From Microbacterium aurugineum (GTDB taxonomy: Bacteria > Actinomycetota > Actinomycetes > Actinomycetales > Microbacteriaceae): a DNA stretch of 64,000 nt. Each line of letters opens with the position of its first letter. Position 1 is the first letter of the stretch. The notes beneath the pieces were generated by a model. The model did not search any database. It saw nothing but the letters and a program-made list of their open reading frames with translations, and had not been told where the DNA came from. Location of the stretch: assembly GCF_023101205.1 (NCBI RefSeq), contig NZ_CP078078.1, positions 2,551,411 to 2,615,410 on the forward strand, read 5' to 3'. The position numbers and the translations under genes are program-made. Below, one piece after another: positions 1-8,384 of the stretch.

Positions 1-469
1 TCAGTCCGTACGCATCCGCCTCGTGCTCCTTGACCAGCCGCTTGAGCAGAGCGCGCGAGTCGCCGGAGTCGTAGATCGTGAAGGACTTCGTGTACCCGAA
101 CTGCTGAGCCTCGCGGCGGAGAATGCGGACGCAGGCCGAGTGGAACGTCGAGATCCACATGCCCCGGGCGGCGTCCCCGATCAGTCCTTCGACGCGCTCG
201 CGCATCTCGCCGGCGGCTTTGTTGGTGAAGGTGATCGCGAGGATCTGACTCGGCCAGGCCTCGCGTGAGCGCAGCAGCGAGGCGATGCGTCGCGTGAGCA
301 CGCTGGTCTTGCCCGACCCCGCGCCCGCGACGATGAGCAGAGCGGGGCCGCGATAGGTGACGGCCTCGAGCTGTTGCGGGTTCAGTCCGGCGAGGAGTTC
401 GTCCTGTCCCTCCGCCCCGGAGGTGCGGGGGCCGGCGGATCCGGGGACGATGAGAGGAGCTTCGGTCAT
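1..469 (-). CDS. pcrA: ATP-dependent DNA helicase PcrA/UvrD, N-terminal part (partial)
   Basis: This is the first about 156 residues of a superfamily 1A DNA helicase that unwinds DNA in repair and replication-fork maintenance; the gene runs off the left edge. Seen: an N-terminal LNPQQLEAV Q-motif, the Walker A P-loop GAGSGKT, the motif Ia stretch ITFTNKAAGEMRERV and the motif Ib stretch WISTFHSACVRILRR. These are in PcrA/UvrD order, close to mycobacterial UvrD1. The ATG at 467-469 begins MTEAPLIVPG and precedes the Q-motif by about 30 residues, as is usual. PcrA versus a paralogous UvrD cannot be settled without the C-terminal half. Confidence 0.88.
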   Translation of the reverse strand, partial: MTEAPLIVPGSAGPRTSGAEGQDELLAGLNPQQLEAVTYRGPALLIVAGAGSGKTSVLTRRIASLLRSREAWPSQILAITFTNKAAGEMRERVEGLIGDAARGMWISTFHSACVRILRREAQQFGYTKSFTIYDSGDSRALLKRLVKEHEADAYGL

Positions 470-533
470 GGCCCTATGAGTCTAGGCGTCGGCACAGACA
501 CCGCGGCACGGGATGCGGGGGCATCGGCGGCGA

Positions 534-568
534 CGCAGGGGTGCACGGTCGACCTGTGCACCCCTGCG
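534..568 (-). terminator. Hairpin terminator after the lamin-tail protein gene
   Basis: A 13-bp perfect inverted repeat (cgcaggggtgcac and its complement) closes a 9-nt loop. It starts 4 nt beyond the stop codon of the leftward lamin-tail gene and before the divergent helicase start. There is no clear U-tract, which is common in high-GC actinobacteria. Confidence 0.6.
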
Positions 569-571
569 CGC

Positions 572-3500
572 TCAGGCGTCGCGCCTGCGACGGCGGACTG
601 CTGCCGCGCCGGCGGTGAGGAGCAGCAGCGCCAGCGCGACGGCGGCGACCGGGAGCTCGGAGCCGGTCGTCGCCAGCGCACCCGCACCCGTCTCAGATCC
701 CGATCCTGCCGCTCCCGCGATACGGAGGTCCGCCCAGCCGAGGAGCCCGCCGCTCGCATCGAACACGGCGATCCGGTGGGCGCCGAGAGGCGCATCGGCC
801 GGTATGGTCGCCGTGATGGTCCCCGCGGTCGTGAGCGTCCCCGACGCGATCCGCATCGGCTCGGAGTACATCCACACCGACACGTCCGTGCCTGCGCCTG
901 CGGAACCGACCGTGATCGTGACCTCCTGCCCCCGGGCCGCGACCGACGGGTTCACCGTCAGCCCGTTGCGGTTGTCGTCCACGAGCCCTGTGCCGGGGAG
1001 GGGCGGGGTCTCGCCGCCGGGAGTACCGCCGCCTGTTCCCGGCAGCGTCCCGGTGCGCAGCGACTCGGAGGCGAAGCCGTCGGCGAACCACCACACCGGG
1101 CGCTGCCCGTCGACCGACAGCGAGGCCGGCGCGGTCGCGAAACCCTCGTTGTTGATGTCGGGCAGGCCGGCGGCACGGGCGTAGTGCGCGATGTCGGGCT
1201 GTGCGGTGCCGTTCAGCGTGATCTCCGCCGAGCGCCCCTGGCAGCCGTCGTCGCACACCGCCCACAGGGTGTCGCGCACGGTGTCGTAGTCGAGCGCCAT
1301 CACTCCGGGGAGGCCGGGAGCGATCTCCGACACCAGCGTCGCCGCCCCGTCGGATCCGAGCGCGAACGCGTAGACGTGGCCGTTGTCCTCGACCGCGACG
1401 AAGAACAGCCCGTCGCCGTGACCTGCATGATCCTTCGGGTCATACACCGCGCCCGACGTGTCGTCGAAGAGCTTCCCGGCGAGCGCGGCATCGGGCACCC
1501 ACTGCACGGCCTCGATGCCGAGGTTCGCCCCCACGGCAGGGAGCAGGGCGGTCAGATCCCACTCCTGCTGAGCGATGAGGTCACCGCTCGACGCCTCGGG
1601 ATCGACCTTGAGGACCACGTTCTGGTTGACGCCCTTGGCACTGTTGTCCCGCTCGGAGGCCACGTACACGAAGCCGTCTCCGTCGACCGTGATGCCCTCG
1701 GTGTCGGGGCCCGCAGCCCCCGGATCGGCGGCGTCCTTCTGGAAGCGCACGCGCTTGCCCGCATCCCAGCCGTCGGCCTTCTCGACCGAGCCGTCGGCGC
1801 GCGCCTCGAGCTTCCAGATGCGACCCTCGCCGTTGTCGACCGCCCACAGGAACGCACCGTCAGCGGTCTCCTGCACGTCGAGTCCGGAACTGTCCTCGAG
1901 GAACGTCGGGATGCTGTCGACCACGCGCACCTCGGCGGAACCGGGCCACGGCGACACGGCGACCTCGCCGATACACACGTTCGTGGCGCCCTTCGTGGAC
2001 TCCGCAGTCACGGCGAACGCGCCGCTCGTGTCGGGGCAACGGCCCCAGGTGGTGGCGGCGTGGCCGGACCCCCAGGTGGTCTCGTCGATGAGCAGGTCGC
2101 CGTCGAACACGCGCACCGCGTCGCCGGAACCGAGACCGAACCCGAGCTGTGCCCGCTCGATCACGAGGTACTCCCCCGCACCGAGGCGGGTTCCGGCTGG
2201 GATCGCGTACGCATGGGTGTCGTCGTCGTCCTTCACCACGACGCCCGACACGTCGAGCTCGGTGCTCGTCGGGTTCACGAGCTCCACCCAGTCGTCCGGC
2301 GAGCCACCGTCGGATTCGACCTCGTTGATGCGCACCGGGTTGCCGCAGGCGTTGCGGAGACCCTTGGTCGAGACCGCGATGTCGACGAAGTCGCCGGTAC
2401 CGTCGGCACAGCGCGCGAGGACGCCGGCGGCATGCGCGGTGTAGACGTGCTCGTCGACCGTGTTGCCGTTCGCATCACGGATGGTCACGGTGTCGCCGTT
2501 GCCGAGTCCGAACACGAAGTTCGCCGGCTGGTCGAAGACGAAGTAGCCCCCGGGCGGCAGCATCGTACCGGCGGGGAGCGGTGTGGTGTCGTCCGCGTGA
2601 CCGGTCGGATCGTTGTCCATGACGGTCCAGCCCGAGAGGTCCACCGCAGTCGTGCCCGTGTTCACGACCTCGACCCAGTCGGTGCTGTCACCGTTCGACT
2701 CGATCTCGTTGATCACGACGTCGGGCAGGACGCACGAGTTCGCGGCACCGGGGGTCGGATGCGCGAGCACGAAGGAACCGACGCCGTCGGGGCAGCGTGC
2801 CAGGGTGGCCGCAGCGAAGTCGCCATCGATCGCCGCGTGCCCCTGCCACGGGAGCGTGTCGTCGGTCATCGCCCCCGAGGCGTCGTAGAGACGGATGCGG
2901 TCGGCGCTGCCGATACCGATCGGCTCGCGGAATGCGGCCTCGACGCCTCCGGAGAGTCCGATCGTGCCCTCTTCGACGACGAGGAACTGCCCCGCCGCGA
3001 TCTGCGTGCCCGGCGGGAACTGCCAGCGGTGATCGTCGGAGTTGTCGCGGACCTCGTAGCCCGAGATGTCGAGCGCCTCGGTGCCGGGGTTGTGGAACTC
3101 CACCCAGTCGGCGGGTTGCGAATCGACCTCGTTGATGAGGATGGTGCCCGCGACGGGAGCGACGGCGCAGTCATTGGGAGCGCCGGGAGTCACCGTCGTC
3201 GCCGGTGCCCATGCCCCCGTGCCGTCAGGACAGCGCGCCCACACCGACAGCGGCGCGGTGTTCTCATACGCGTACGCGTCGACCTCGGTGCTGCTCGGGT
3301 CGAAGAGCACGACCTCGTCCCCCTTGCCGAGCCCGAAGTCGAAGTCGACGTCCTTCTCCAGCACCAGGAACTCGCCCGGTGCGAGCGAGGTGCCTTCCGG
3401 CGCAGCTCCGAAGCTGTCGCGCTTCTCATCCGCGATGGTCCACCCCGCGAGGTCGACGGTCTCGGTTCCGGCGTTGTAGATCTCGACCTGGTCGGCGAGG

Positions 3501-3646
3501 CCGGTCGCGGCGTCGTCATAGACGATCTCGTTCAGGACGAGACTCGGAGCGGTCGAACCGATCGCGGCGATGGGGGTGGCGAGCAGGGCGGCGGCGCTCA
3601 CGGCGCACACCGTCGTGACCGCCGCTGCGCGGTGCAGGCGGGGCAT
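572..3646 (-). CDS. Secreted lamin-tail-domain repeat protein with LAxTG sortase anchor
   Basis: A 1024-residue cell-surface protein. The ATG at 3646 follows a CAGGAG ribosome site and begins a signal peptide (residues 1-31, ending IAAIGS); an upstream in-frame start would destroy it. Four lamin-tail (LTD) modules follow at about 34-155, 167-300, 308-430 and 437-570, each opening with a motif like LNEIVYD, INEVDSQ or INEIESN and then WVEFHNP/WVEVVNT. About 590-870 resembles an esterase-like or SdiA-regulated-type beta-propeller (for example FLWAVDNGEGRIW). The C-terminus has LATTG at 991-995, a hydrophobic span and RRRRR, matching class E sortase substrates. The LTD modules suggest surface binding; no catalytic residues are recognised. 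Confidence 0.8.
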   Translation of the reverse strand: MPRLHRAAAVTTVCAVSAAALLATPIAAIGSTAPSLVLNEIVYDDAATGLADQVEIYNAGTETVDLAGWTIADEKRDSFGAAPEGTSLAPGEFLVLEKDVDFDFGLGKGDEVVLFDPSSTEVDAYAYENTAPLSVWARCPDGTGAWAPATTVTPGAPNDCAVAPVAGTILINEVDSQPADWVEFHNPGTEALDISGYEVRDNSDDHRWQFPPGTQIAAGQFLVVEEGTIGLSGGVEAAFREPIGIGSADRIRLYDASGAMTDDTLPWQGHAAIDGDFAAATLARCPDGVGSFVLAHPTPGAANSCVLPDVVINEIESNGDSTDWVEVVNTGTTAVDLSGWTVMDNDPTGHADDTTPLPAGTMLPPGGYFVFDQPANFVFGLGNGDTVTIRDANGNTVDEHVYTAHAAGVLARCADGTGDFVDIAVSTKGLRNACGNPVRINEVESDGGSPDDWVELVNPTSTELDVSGVVVKDDDDTHAYAIPAGTRLGAGEYLVIERAQLGFGLGSGDAVRVFDGDLLIDETTWGSGHAATTWGRCPDTSGAFAVTAESTKGATNVCIGEVAVSPWPGSAEVRVVDSIPTFLEDSSGLDVQETADGAFLWAVDNGEGRIWKLEARADGSVEKADGWDAGKRVRFQKDAADPGAAGPDTEGITVDGDGFVYVASERDNSAKGVNQNVVLKVDPEASSGDLIAQQEWDLTALLPAVGANLGIEAVQWVPDAALAGKLFDDTSGAVYDPKDHAGHGDGLFFVAVEDNGHVYAFALGSDGAATLVSEIAPGLPGVMALDYDTVRDTLWAVCDDGCQGRSAEITLNGTAQPDIAHYARAAGLPDINNEGFATAPASLSVDGQRPVWWFADGFASESLRTGTLPGTGGGTPGGETPPLPGTGLVDDNRNGLTVNPSVAARGQEVTITVGSAGAGTDVSVWMYSEPMRIASGTLTTAGTITATIPADAPLGAHRIAVFDASGGLLGWADLRIAGAAGSGSETGAGALATTGSELPVAAVALALLLLTAGAAAVRRRRRDA

Positions 3647-3787
3647 GGAAACTCCTGGGGTCTCAGTCGGGTACCCGACCAGACCACCGATACCGCGTGG
3701 CCGCGGAGAATCCCCCGGGTGCACGGGAGGTGAACGGGGGATGGCGATCTGCCGCGACCGCCACCCCCGCGTCACCCGGTGCCAGTG

Positions 3788-4810
3788 TCAGGCGATACGA
3801 GTGCCCGGCGGGAGGCGCCGGGCAGGCGTCCGCGTGCGCACCCAGGCCCCGGCGAACAGCGACCCCGCGATCACGACCTGCACACCGAGGCCCACGGACC
3901 AGCTGGGCACCGACGATTCGATCACCTCCTGCGGCGTGGGATAGCCGCTGCCGTCCCGGTCGCAGTCGTCCCAGCGCTGCTCGAGCGGCGACTGCTGCGC
4001 CCCGCGCACGCCCGTCTTGATCTGGCCGAACAGGTCGACCGGGTAGCCGTCGGGCGTGAACTCGGTCGGCGTCGCATCCGCGAGCACCACGAAGGGATTG
4101 GCCGCGAGCGCCCACCACACCAGGTCGAACCGGGGCACCTCGTACATCGTGCTGACCTGCCACTCATCGCAGTCGACGTTGCCGTTCGCGTCGTACGGTC
4201 GCGAGTAGCTGGTCCCCTCGCTGCGTACCGCCATCCCGCCCAGCCCGAACGCGATGAGCGTGCCGAACACGAACGCGGCGACCACGAGGTACGTGGCTGC
4301 AACCGAGAACAGCGGGCGCGCGATGAGTCCGCTCAATCCGACGCCGATCGCGGCGACCACGATGATCTCCGCCGCGAGCACGAGCAGCGAGACGAGCAGC
4401 ACGAGGGGGTTCGCTCCCCCGCCGAGCAGAGACAGGGCGAGGAAGGGAACGGCGACGAGGAGGAACGCCCCGCCGGTCGCGACAGCGGCGAGGAGCTTGC
4501 CGAGCATGATGTCGCCGGTCGAAGCCGCGGTCACCTGGATCGCGCCGAGGGTGGCGGCATCGCGGTCGCCGTTGATCGCGTTGCCGCTGAGCGTCGGCGA
4601 CACCAGCACCACGAGCAGAAGGACGATGTTGACGACGATCGAATAGACGCCGGCCCCGATGAAGTCGCCCCAGGAGTACACGGCGAATGCGAGCCCGGTG
4701 ACTCCGAGCAGGATGAGCGCGAACACGCCCAGCAGGACGTACCACCCGACACTCCGCAGGCGCTGGGTCAGTTCGAGTCGGGCGATGATCCCGATGTTGG
4801 CGAGGCTCAT
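3788..4810 (-). CDS. ABC-2 type exporter permease with large extracytoplasmic loop
   Basis: A 340-residue membrane subunit of an ABC exporter, partner of the ATPase encoded just upstream (4-nt ATGA overlap). The start MSLANIGIIARLELTQRLR is typical of ABC-2/GldF-type permeases. About six hydrophobic spans are visible (around residues 22-45, 55-80, 105-165, 170-195 and one near 305). Between the last two lies a polar loop of about 105 residues. It has three cysteines in Asp-rich contexts (VDCDEW, DDCDRDGSGY) and an EF-hand-like Asp run near its end. The substrate is unknown. The ABC-2 family is well supported; the loop function is not recognised. Confidence 0.78.
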   Translation of the reverse strand: MSLANIGIIARLELTQRLRSVGWYVLLGVFALILLGVTGLAFAVYSWGDFIGAGVYSIVVNIVLLLVVLVSPTLSGNAINGDRDAATLGAIQVTAASTGDIMLGKLLAAVATGGAFLLVAVPFLALSLLGGGANPLVLLVSLLVLAAEIIVVAAIGVGLSGLIARPLFSVAATYLVVAAFVFGTLIAFGLGGMAVRSEGTSYSRPYDANGNVDCDEWQVSTMYEVPRFDLVWWALAANPFVVLADATPTEFTPDGYPVDLFGQIKTGVRGAQQSPLEQRWDDCDRDGSGYPTPQEVIESSVPSWSVGLGVQVVIAGSLFAGAWVRTRTPARRLPPGTRIA

Positions 4811-5802
4811 GCTCCCGCCTCCGTTCCGGTCGGCGCCGGGGGCGCAGGGGGTGCAGGGGGCCGAGGTGCGGCTTGTGGCGTCGGCGCCTGCGGCAGGTTC
4901 AGGAACGTGTGCTCCAGGTCGCTCTGCGCAGGAGCGAACTCCGAGACCGGAAGGCCCGCGTCGACGAGGCGGCGCAGCGACTGGGCCGCTGCGTCCTCCC
5001 CCGCGAACCCGACCAGCACCGCGCCGCGGTCGTTGGCGAGCGACTCCGGAGCGAGCCCGAGGTTCGAGGCCACCTGCCAGGTGTCGGCGTTCATCCGCTC
5101 GGGCGTCGCGCCGGCGAGACGGACCCGCCACGGTCGCACCGTGCTCTGGGCGGGAGCCGCATCCACCACGGAGCCGGCGACGAGGAACACCGCATCGTCG
5201 ACGACCTCCTCCAGCTCCGAGAGGATGTGGCTCGAGATCAGCACGGTGCGCCCCTCCGCAGCGAAACGACGCAGCAGACCGCGCAGCTGCACGCGCGCTT
5301 CCGGGTCGAGGCCCGACGCCGGCTCGTCGAGGAGCAGCACCTGCGGGTCATGCACGAGAGCGCGCGCGAGACCCAGCTTCTGCTTCTGCCCGCGCGAGAG
5401 CACCTTGGCGGGCGAGTCCGCGAGCGGCGCGAGCCCGACGAGCGTGAGCAGTTGCTCGGCACGGCCCTGAGCGTCCGCCTTCTCGATGCCGTAGAGACGA
5501 GCGGTGGTGACGAGGGTTTCGCGGGCGGTGAGCGACGGCCAGGCTCCCAGTGCATCGGGCATCCAGCCGAGCATGCGTCGCGCAGCGAGAGGATCGACCG
5601 CGGGATCGACGCCCCCGATGCTGATCGTCCCGGTGTCGGGGGCGAGGAGCGAGGCGAGCATCAGCAGCAGCGTCGTCTTCCCCGCCCCGTTCGGCCCCAC
5701 GAGTCCGGTCACTCTGCCGGGGTCCGCGCGGAGCGAGGCCGCTCGCACCGCCTGCACCGTCCCGAACGCTCTGCTGACGTCTTGCACCACGATTCCGGTC
5801 AT
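4807..5802 (-). CDS. ABC exporter ATP-binding protein
   Basis: A 331-residue ATPase of a CcmA/YhaQ-type drug or lipid exporter. Seen: Walker A GPNGAGKTT near residue 37, Q-loop region, signature LSRGQKQKLGLARAL, Walker B VLLLDEPASGLDPEA, H-loop SSHILSELE. The signature reads LSRGQ rather than LSGGQ, which occurs in this subfamily. The last 30 residues are a low-complexity Pro/Ala tail (PPAPPAPPAP). The gene is followed with 4-nt overlap by its permease, so the two are translationally coupled. Start ATG at 5802 gives the normal MTGIVVQDVSRAFG opening. Confidence 0.88.
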   Translation of the reverse strand: MTGIVVQDVSRAFGTVQAVRAASLRADPGRVTGLVGPNGAGKTTLLLMLASLLAPDTGTISIGGVDPAVDPLAARRMLGWMPDALGAWPSLTARETLVTTARLYGIEKADAQGRAEQLLTLVGLAPLADSPAKVLSRGQKQKLGLARALVHDPQVLLLDEPASGLDPEARVQLRGLLRRFAAEGRTVLISSHILSELEEVVDDAVFLVAGSVVDAAPAQSTVRPWRVRLAGATPERMNADTWQVASNLGLAPESLANDRGAVLVGFAGEDAAAQSLRRLVDAGLPVSEFAPAQSDLEHTFLNLPQAPTPQAAPRPPAPPAPPAPTGTEAGA

Positions 5803-5891
5803 GCGGTCAGTCTGGCATCCGGAACACGGGGCCCTCGGGACCTCGGGGCGGATGCTCAGACATCGCGTCGCGCGGGTGACACAATCAGCTC

Positions 5892-6290
5892 ATGCGCACG
5901 ATCCTCAACATCATCTGGGTCATCCTGGCCGGCTGGGCACTGTTCCTCGGGTACGTCCTGGCCGGCATCCTGCTGTGCATCCCGATCATCACGATCCCGT
6001 GGGCGATCGCCTCGTTCCGCATCGCCGCCTACGCGATCTGGCCGTTCGGACGCGAGGTCGTGAGCAAGCCGACCGCGGGGGTCGGGTCGTTCCTCGGCAA
6101 CGTCCTCTGGGTCATCCTGGCCGGCTGGTGGCTCGCCATCGGCCACATCGTCTCCGGCATCCTGCTGTGCGTCACGATCATCGGCATCCCGATGGGCATC
6201 GCGGACTTCAAGATGGTCCCGATCTCGCTCATGCCGCTCGGCAAGGAGATCGTCTCCACGCGTCGCGGCTCCTTCGATCGCACGCTCTGA
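5892..6290 (+). CDS. YccF domain-containing membrane protein
   Basis: A 132-residue inner-membrane protein made of two homologous halves. Residues 1-60 and 70-125 each contain a NIIWVILAGWALFLG / NVLWVILAGWWLAIG span followed by GILLC(I/V)xII.IP.(A/G)IA and a polar turn (WPFGREVVS, MPLGKEIVS). This internal duplication is the signature of the YccF family (DUF307), whose biochemical role is not established. It is monocistronic, flanked by a divergent ABC exporter and a convergent glycerophosphodiesterase. Confidence 0.88.
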   Translation: MRTILNIIWVILAGWALFLGYVLAGILLCIPIITIPWAIASFRIAAYAIWPFGREVVSKPTAGVGSFLGNVLWVILAGWWLAIGHIVSGILLCVTIIGIPMGIADFKMVPISLMPLGKEIVSTRRGSFDRTL

Positions 6291-6318
6291 GCCGTCGACC
6301 GGCGATCGGCGCCGGCTC
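6289..6318. terminator. Possible weak bidirectional hairpin between convergent genes
   Basis: GAGCCG and CGGCTC arms bracket the 26-bp gap between the stop of the YccF gene and the stop of the leftward phosphodiesterase. The stem is only 6 bp with an 18-nt internal segment that can pair partly, so this is a weak call. Confidence 0.25.
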
Positions 6319-7303
6319 AGCCGCGGAAGAAGGCGACGCCGAGGTCGGGGTGGTCGACGAACACCCCATCGATGCCCTGCTGCGCGAGGACACCCCACTC
6401 CGACTCGTAGTCGCCGTACGCGCCCCGGCCGCCCGCACCGCGGAACTCGGCGGCCAGGAAGGCGTTCTCGGGACGGCAGGTCCACGTGTACACGAGAAGG
6501 CCGCGTGCATGGGCGTCCGCGACGATGGTGTTCCCGTGATCGAGGAGCATCTTCTTGTTCACGCTGATGCCGTCGACGAGGCCGACGAGGCCATCGAGCC
6601 CGCGAGGGGTGACGGTCGCCTTGTAGGTCATCGCCTGCGCGCCCTCGACTGCCTTGCGGTCGTACGGCCGGCCCGTCGCCTCGATCAGGTAGATGGAGGT
6701 CGCGGCGATGCCCCGCTCCCGAAGCTCCCCGAGCACCGTCGACTCGAAGGACTCGATCACGAGAGGCAGCTCGCCGTCGGCCCATCCCGCTGCACGCAGC
6801 TCCTGCTCGATGAGGGGCGCGAGCGCGAGGCCGATGCTCGCGAAGTAGGTGGCGTGCTTGACCTCGAGCACGACGCCGATCTCGCGGCCGTGCTCGGCAG
6901 AGCCGTCCCGCACGAGGTCGAGCACGTCGCGGAGACGGAGGATGGACTGGGTGCCGTCGAAGCTCGCGCTCGACGCCCGCACCTCGGGCAGCCGCTCACG
7001 GCCACGCAGCGTCGACAGCTCGGCCCAGGTGAAGTCCTCGGTGAACCACCCGGTCAGTGCCTGCCCGTCGACGCGCTTGGTCGTCTTGCGGTCGGCGAAC
7101 TCCGGACGCGCGCTGACGTCGGTCGTCCCGGAGATCTCGTTCTCGTGTCGCACGACCAGCACGCCGTCCTTCGTGGCGACGACATCGGGTTCGACGGCAT
7201 CCACCCCCATCGCGAGCGCGAGTTCGTAGGAGGAGCGGCTGTGCTCCGGACGGTAGCCGGGCGCACCGCGATGCCCGATGACGAGGGGCGATTTCCTGGG
7301 CAC
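6317..7303 (-). CDS. Glycerophosphodiester phosphodiesterase
   Basis: A 328-residue GDPD-family enzyme that hydrolyses glycerophosphodiesters to an alcohol and glycerol 3-phosphate. Seen: the catalytic opening VIGHRGAPGYRPEHS, VDAVEPDVVATKDGVLVVRHE (metal-binding Glu and Asp plus the second catalytic His) and VVLEVKH, ending with VDGISVNKK and FVDHPDLG. No signal peptide, so probably cytoplasmic. I chose the GTG at 7303 (VPRKSPLVIGHRG); a GTG six codons further upstream is also in frame. Upstream reading-frame openness into the Bax-inhibitor gene is coincidental. Confidence 0.88.
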   Translation of the reverse strand: MPRKSPLVIGHRGAPGYRPEHSRSSYELALAMGVDAVEPDVVATKDGVLVVRHENEISGTTDVSARPEFADRKTTKRVDGQALTGWFTEDFTWAELSTLRGRERLPEVRASSASFDGTQSILRLRDVLDLVRDGSAEHGREIGVVLEVKHATYFASIGLALAPLIEQELRAAGWADGELPLVIESFESTVLGELRERGIAATSIYLIEATGRPYDRKAVEGAQAMTYKATVTPRGLDGLVGLVDGISVNKKMLLDHGNTIVADAHARGLLVYTWTCRPENAFLAAEFRGAGGRGAYGDYESEWGVLAQQGIDGVFVDHPDLGVAFFRG

Positions 7304-7393
7304 GCTCTCAGCGTAGAACACCCCAGGAGGGGTACCTCCCGAGTATCGTAGAGGCAAGAGACCTACTACCCCCCTTTGGAGTGAGGCCCACCA

Positions 7394-8320
7394 ATGAGCA
7401 ACTTCGCTTTCAACAACCCTGCTTTCCAGCAGCAGGACCCGCGCAACGTCGCGACCTACCCGGGCGGACCTCAGGCTGCTCAGGGCGCGCAGAGCGCCTC
7501 GCTCCAGCACGGGGCGATGGACGCGGCGGCCAACGCACAGCTCGAGGGCATGTACGCCGCCCCGCCGGCCGGTGCCATCGAGACCGATCGCATGTCGGTC
7601 GAGGACACGGTCTGGAAGACGGCCGGCCTGTTCGGCATCCTGCTCGTCACCGCGGCCATCGGCTGGGTCATGACGCTCGGCGGTGTCGACGTTCCCGCGT
7701 TCAGCCGCGAGAGCACCTTCCAGCCGAACATGCTGCCGTGGATCGTCGGTGCGCTCGGCGGCTTCGTGCTCGCCATGGTCATCACCTTCACCTCGCGCAA
7801 GAAGGTGCGCCCCGCGCTGATCTTCGCGTACGCGGCGTTCGAGGGCCTCTTCATCGGTGGCATCTCGGCGTTCTTCGAGGTCATCTACCCCGGCATCGTC
7901 TTCCAGGCGACGCTCGCGACCGTCTCGGTCGTCGGCGTGACCCTGGCTCTCTTCGCGAGCGGCAAGATCCGCGCGTCGAAGAAGGCGACCAAGATCTTCA
8001 TGATCGCCATGATCGGCTACCTGGTCTTCTCGCTGCTGAACGTCGTCCTGATGTGGACCGGCGTGCTGCCGCAGGACCAGGCGTTCGGCATGCTGAGCGC
8101 CAGCATCATGGGCATCCCGCTCGGCCTCATCATCGGTGTCCTCGTCGTGATCATGGCGGCGTACTCGCTCGTGCTCGACTTCGACCAGATCCAGCAGGGC
8201 GTCCGCAACGGCGCACCGCGCAAGTACGGCTGGCTCGGAGCCTTCGGCATCATGGTCACCGTGGTCTGGCTCTACGTCGAGATCCTGCGCATCATCGCGA
8301 TCGTCCGCGGCAACAACTGA
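7394..8320 (+). CDS. Bax inhibitor-1/YccA family membrane protein
   Basis: A 308-residue polytopic membrane protein. The first 70 or so residues are a polar Gln/Ala/Pro-rich cytoplasmic tail. About seven hydrophobic segments follow from about residue 75, ending with VVWLYVEILRIIAIVRGNN. Family hallmarks are the FSRESTFQP/IGGISAFFE region and the C-terminal DFDQIQQGVRNGAP segment carrying the conserved Asp pair of BI-1-type channels or leaks. A GGAGTGAG ribosome site lies about 10 nt before the ATG. The function in actinobacteria is not defined; BI-1 homologues elsewhere affect cation leak and membrane stress. Confidence 0.9.
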   Translation: MSNFAFNNPAFQQQDPRNVATYPGGPQAAQGAQSASLQHGAMDAAANAQLEGMYAAPPAGAIETDRMSVEDTVWKTAGLFGILLVTAAIGWVMTLGGVDVPAFSRESTFQPNMLPWIVGALGGFVLAMVITFTSRKKVRPALIFAYAAFEGLFIGGISAFFEVIYPGIVFQATLATVSVVGVTLALFASGKIRASKKATKIFMIAMIGYLVFSLLNVVLMWTGVLPQDQAFGMLSASIMGIPLGLIIGVLVVIMAAYSLVLDFDQIQQGVRNGAPRKYGWLGAFGIMVTVVWLYVEILRIIAIVRGNN

Positions 8321-8332
8321 CCGCCGTTCATC

Positions 8333-8368
8333 GAAGTGGCCCGTCTCCCCAGGGAGGCGGGCCACTTC
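8333..8368. terminator. Bidirectional hairpin terminator between convergent genes
   Basis: A 16-bp stem (gaagtggcccgtctcc paired with ggaggcgggccacttc, one G-U wobble) with a 4-nt loop, placed centrally between the stops of the Bax-inhibitor gene and the leftward sigma-factor gene. Confidence 0.8.
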
Positions 8369-8384
8369 GCGTTTCGACGGGACT

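Noticed and set aside
374..3733. A 1119-codon open frame on the plus strand opposite the lamin-tail protein
   Set aside because: Antisense shadow: biased composition and no recognisable domain or ribosome site. The opposite strand encodes clear LTD repeats.
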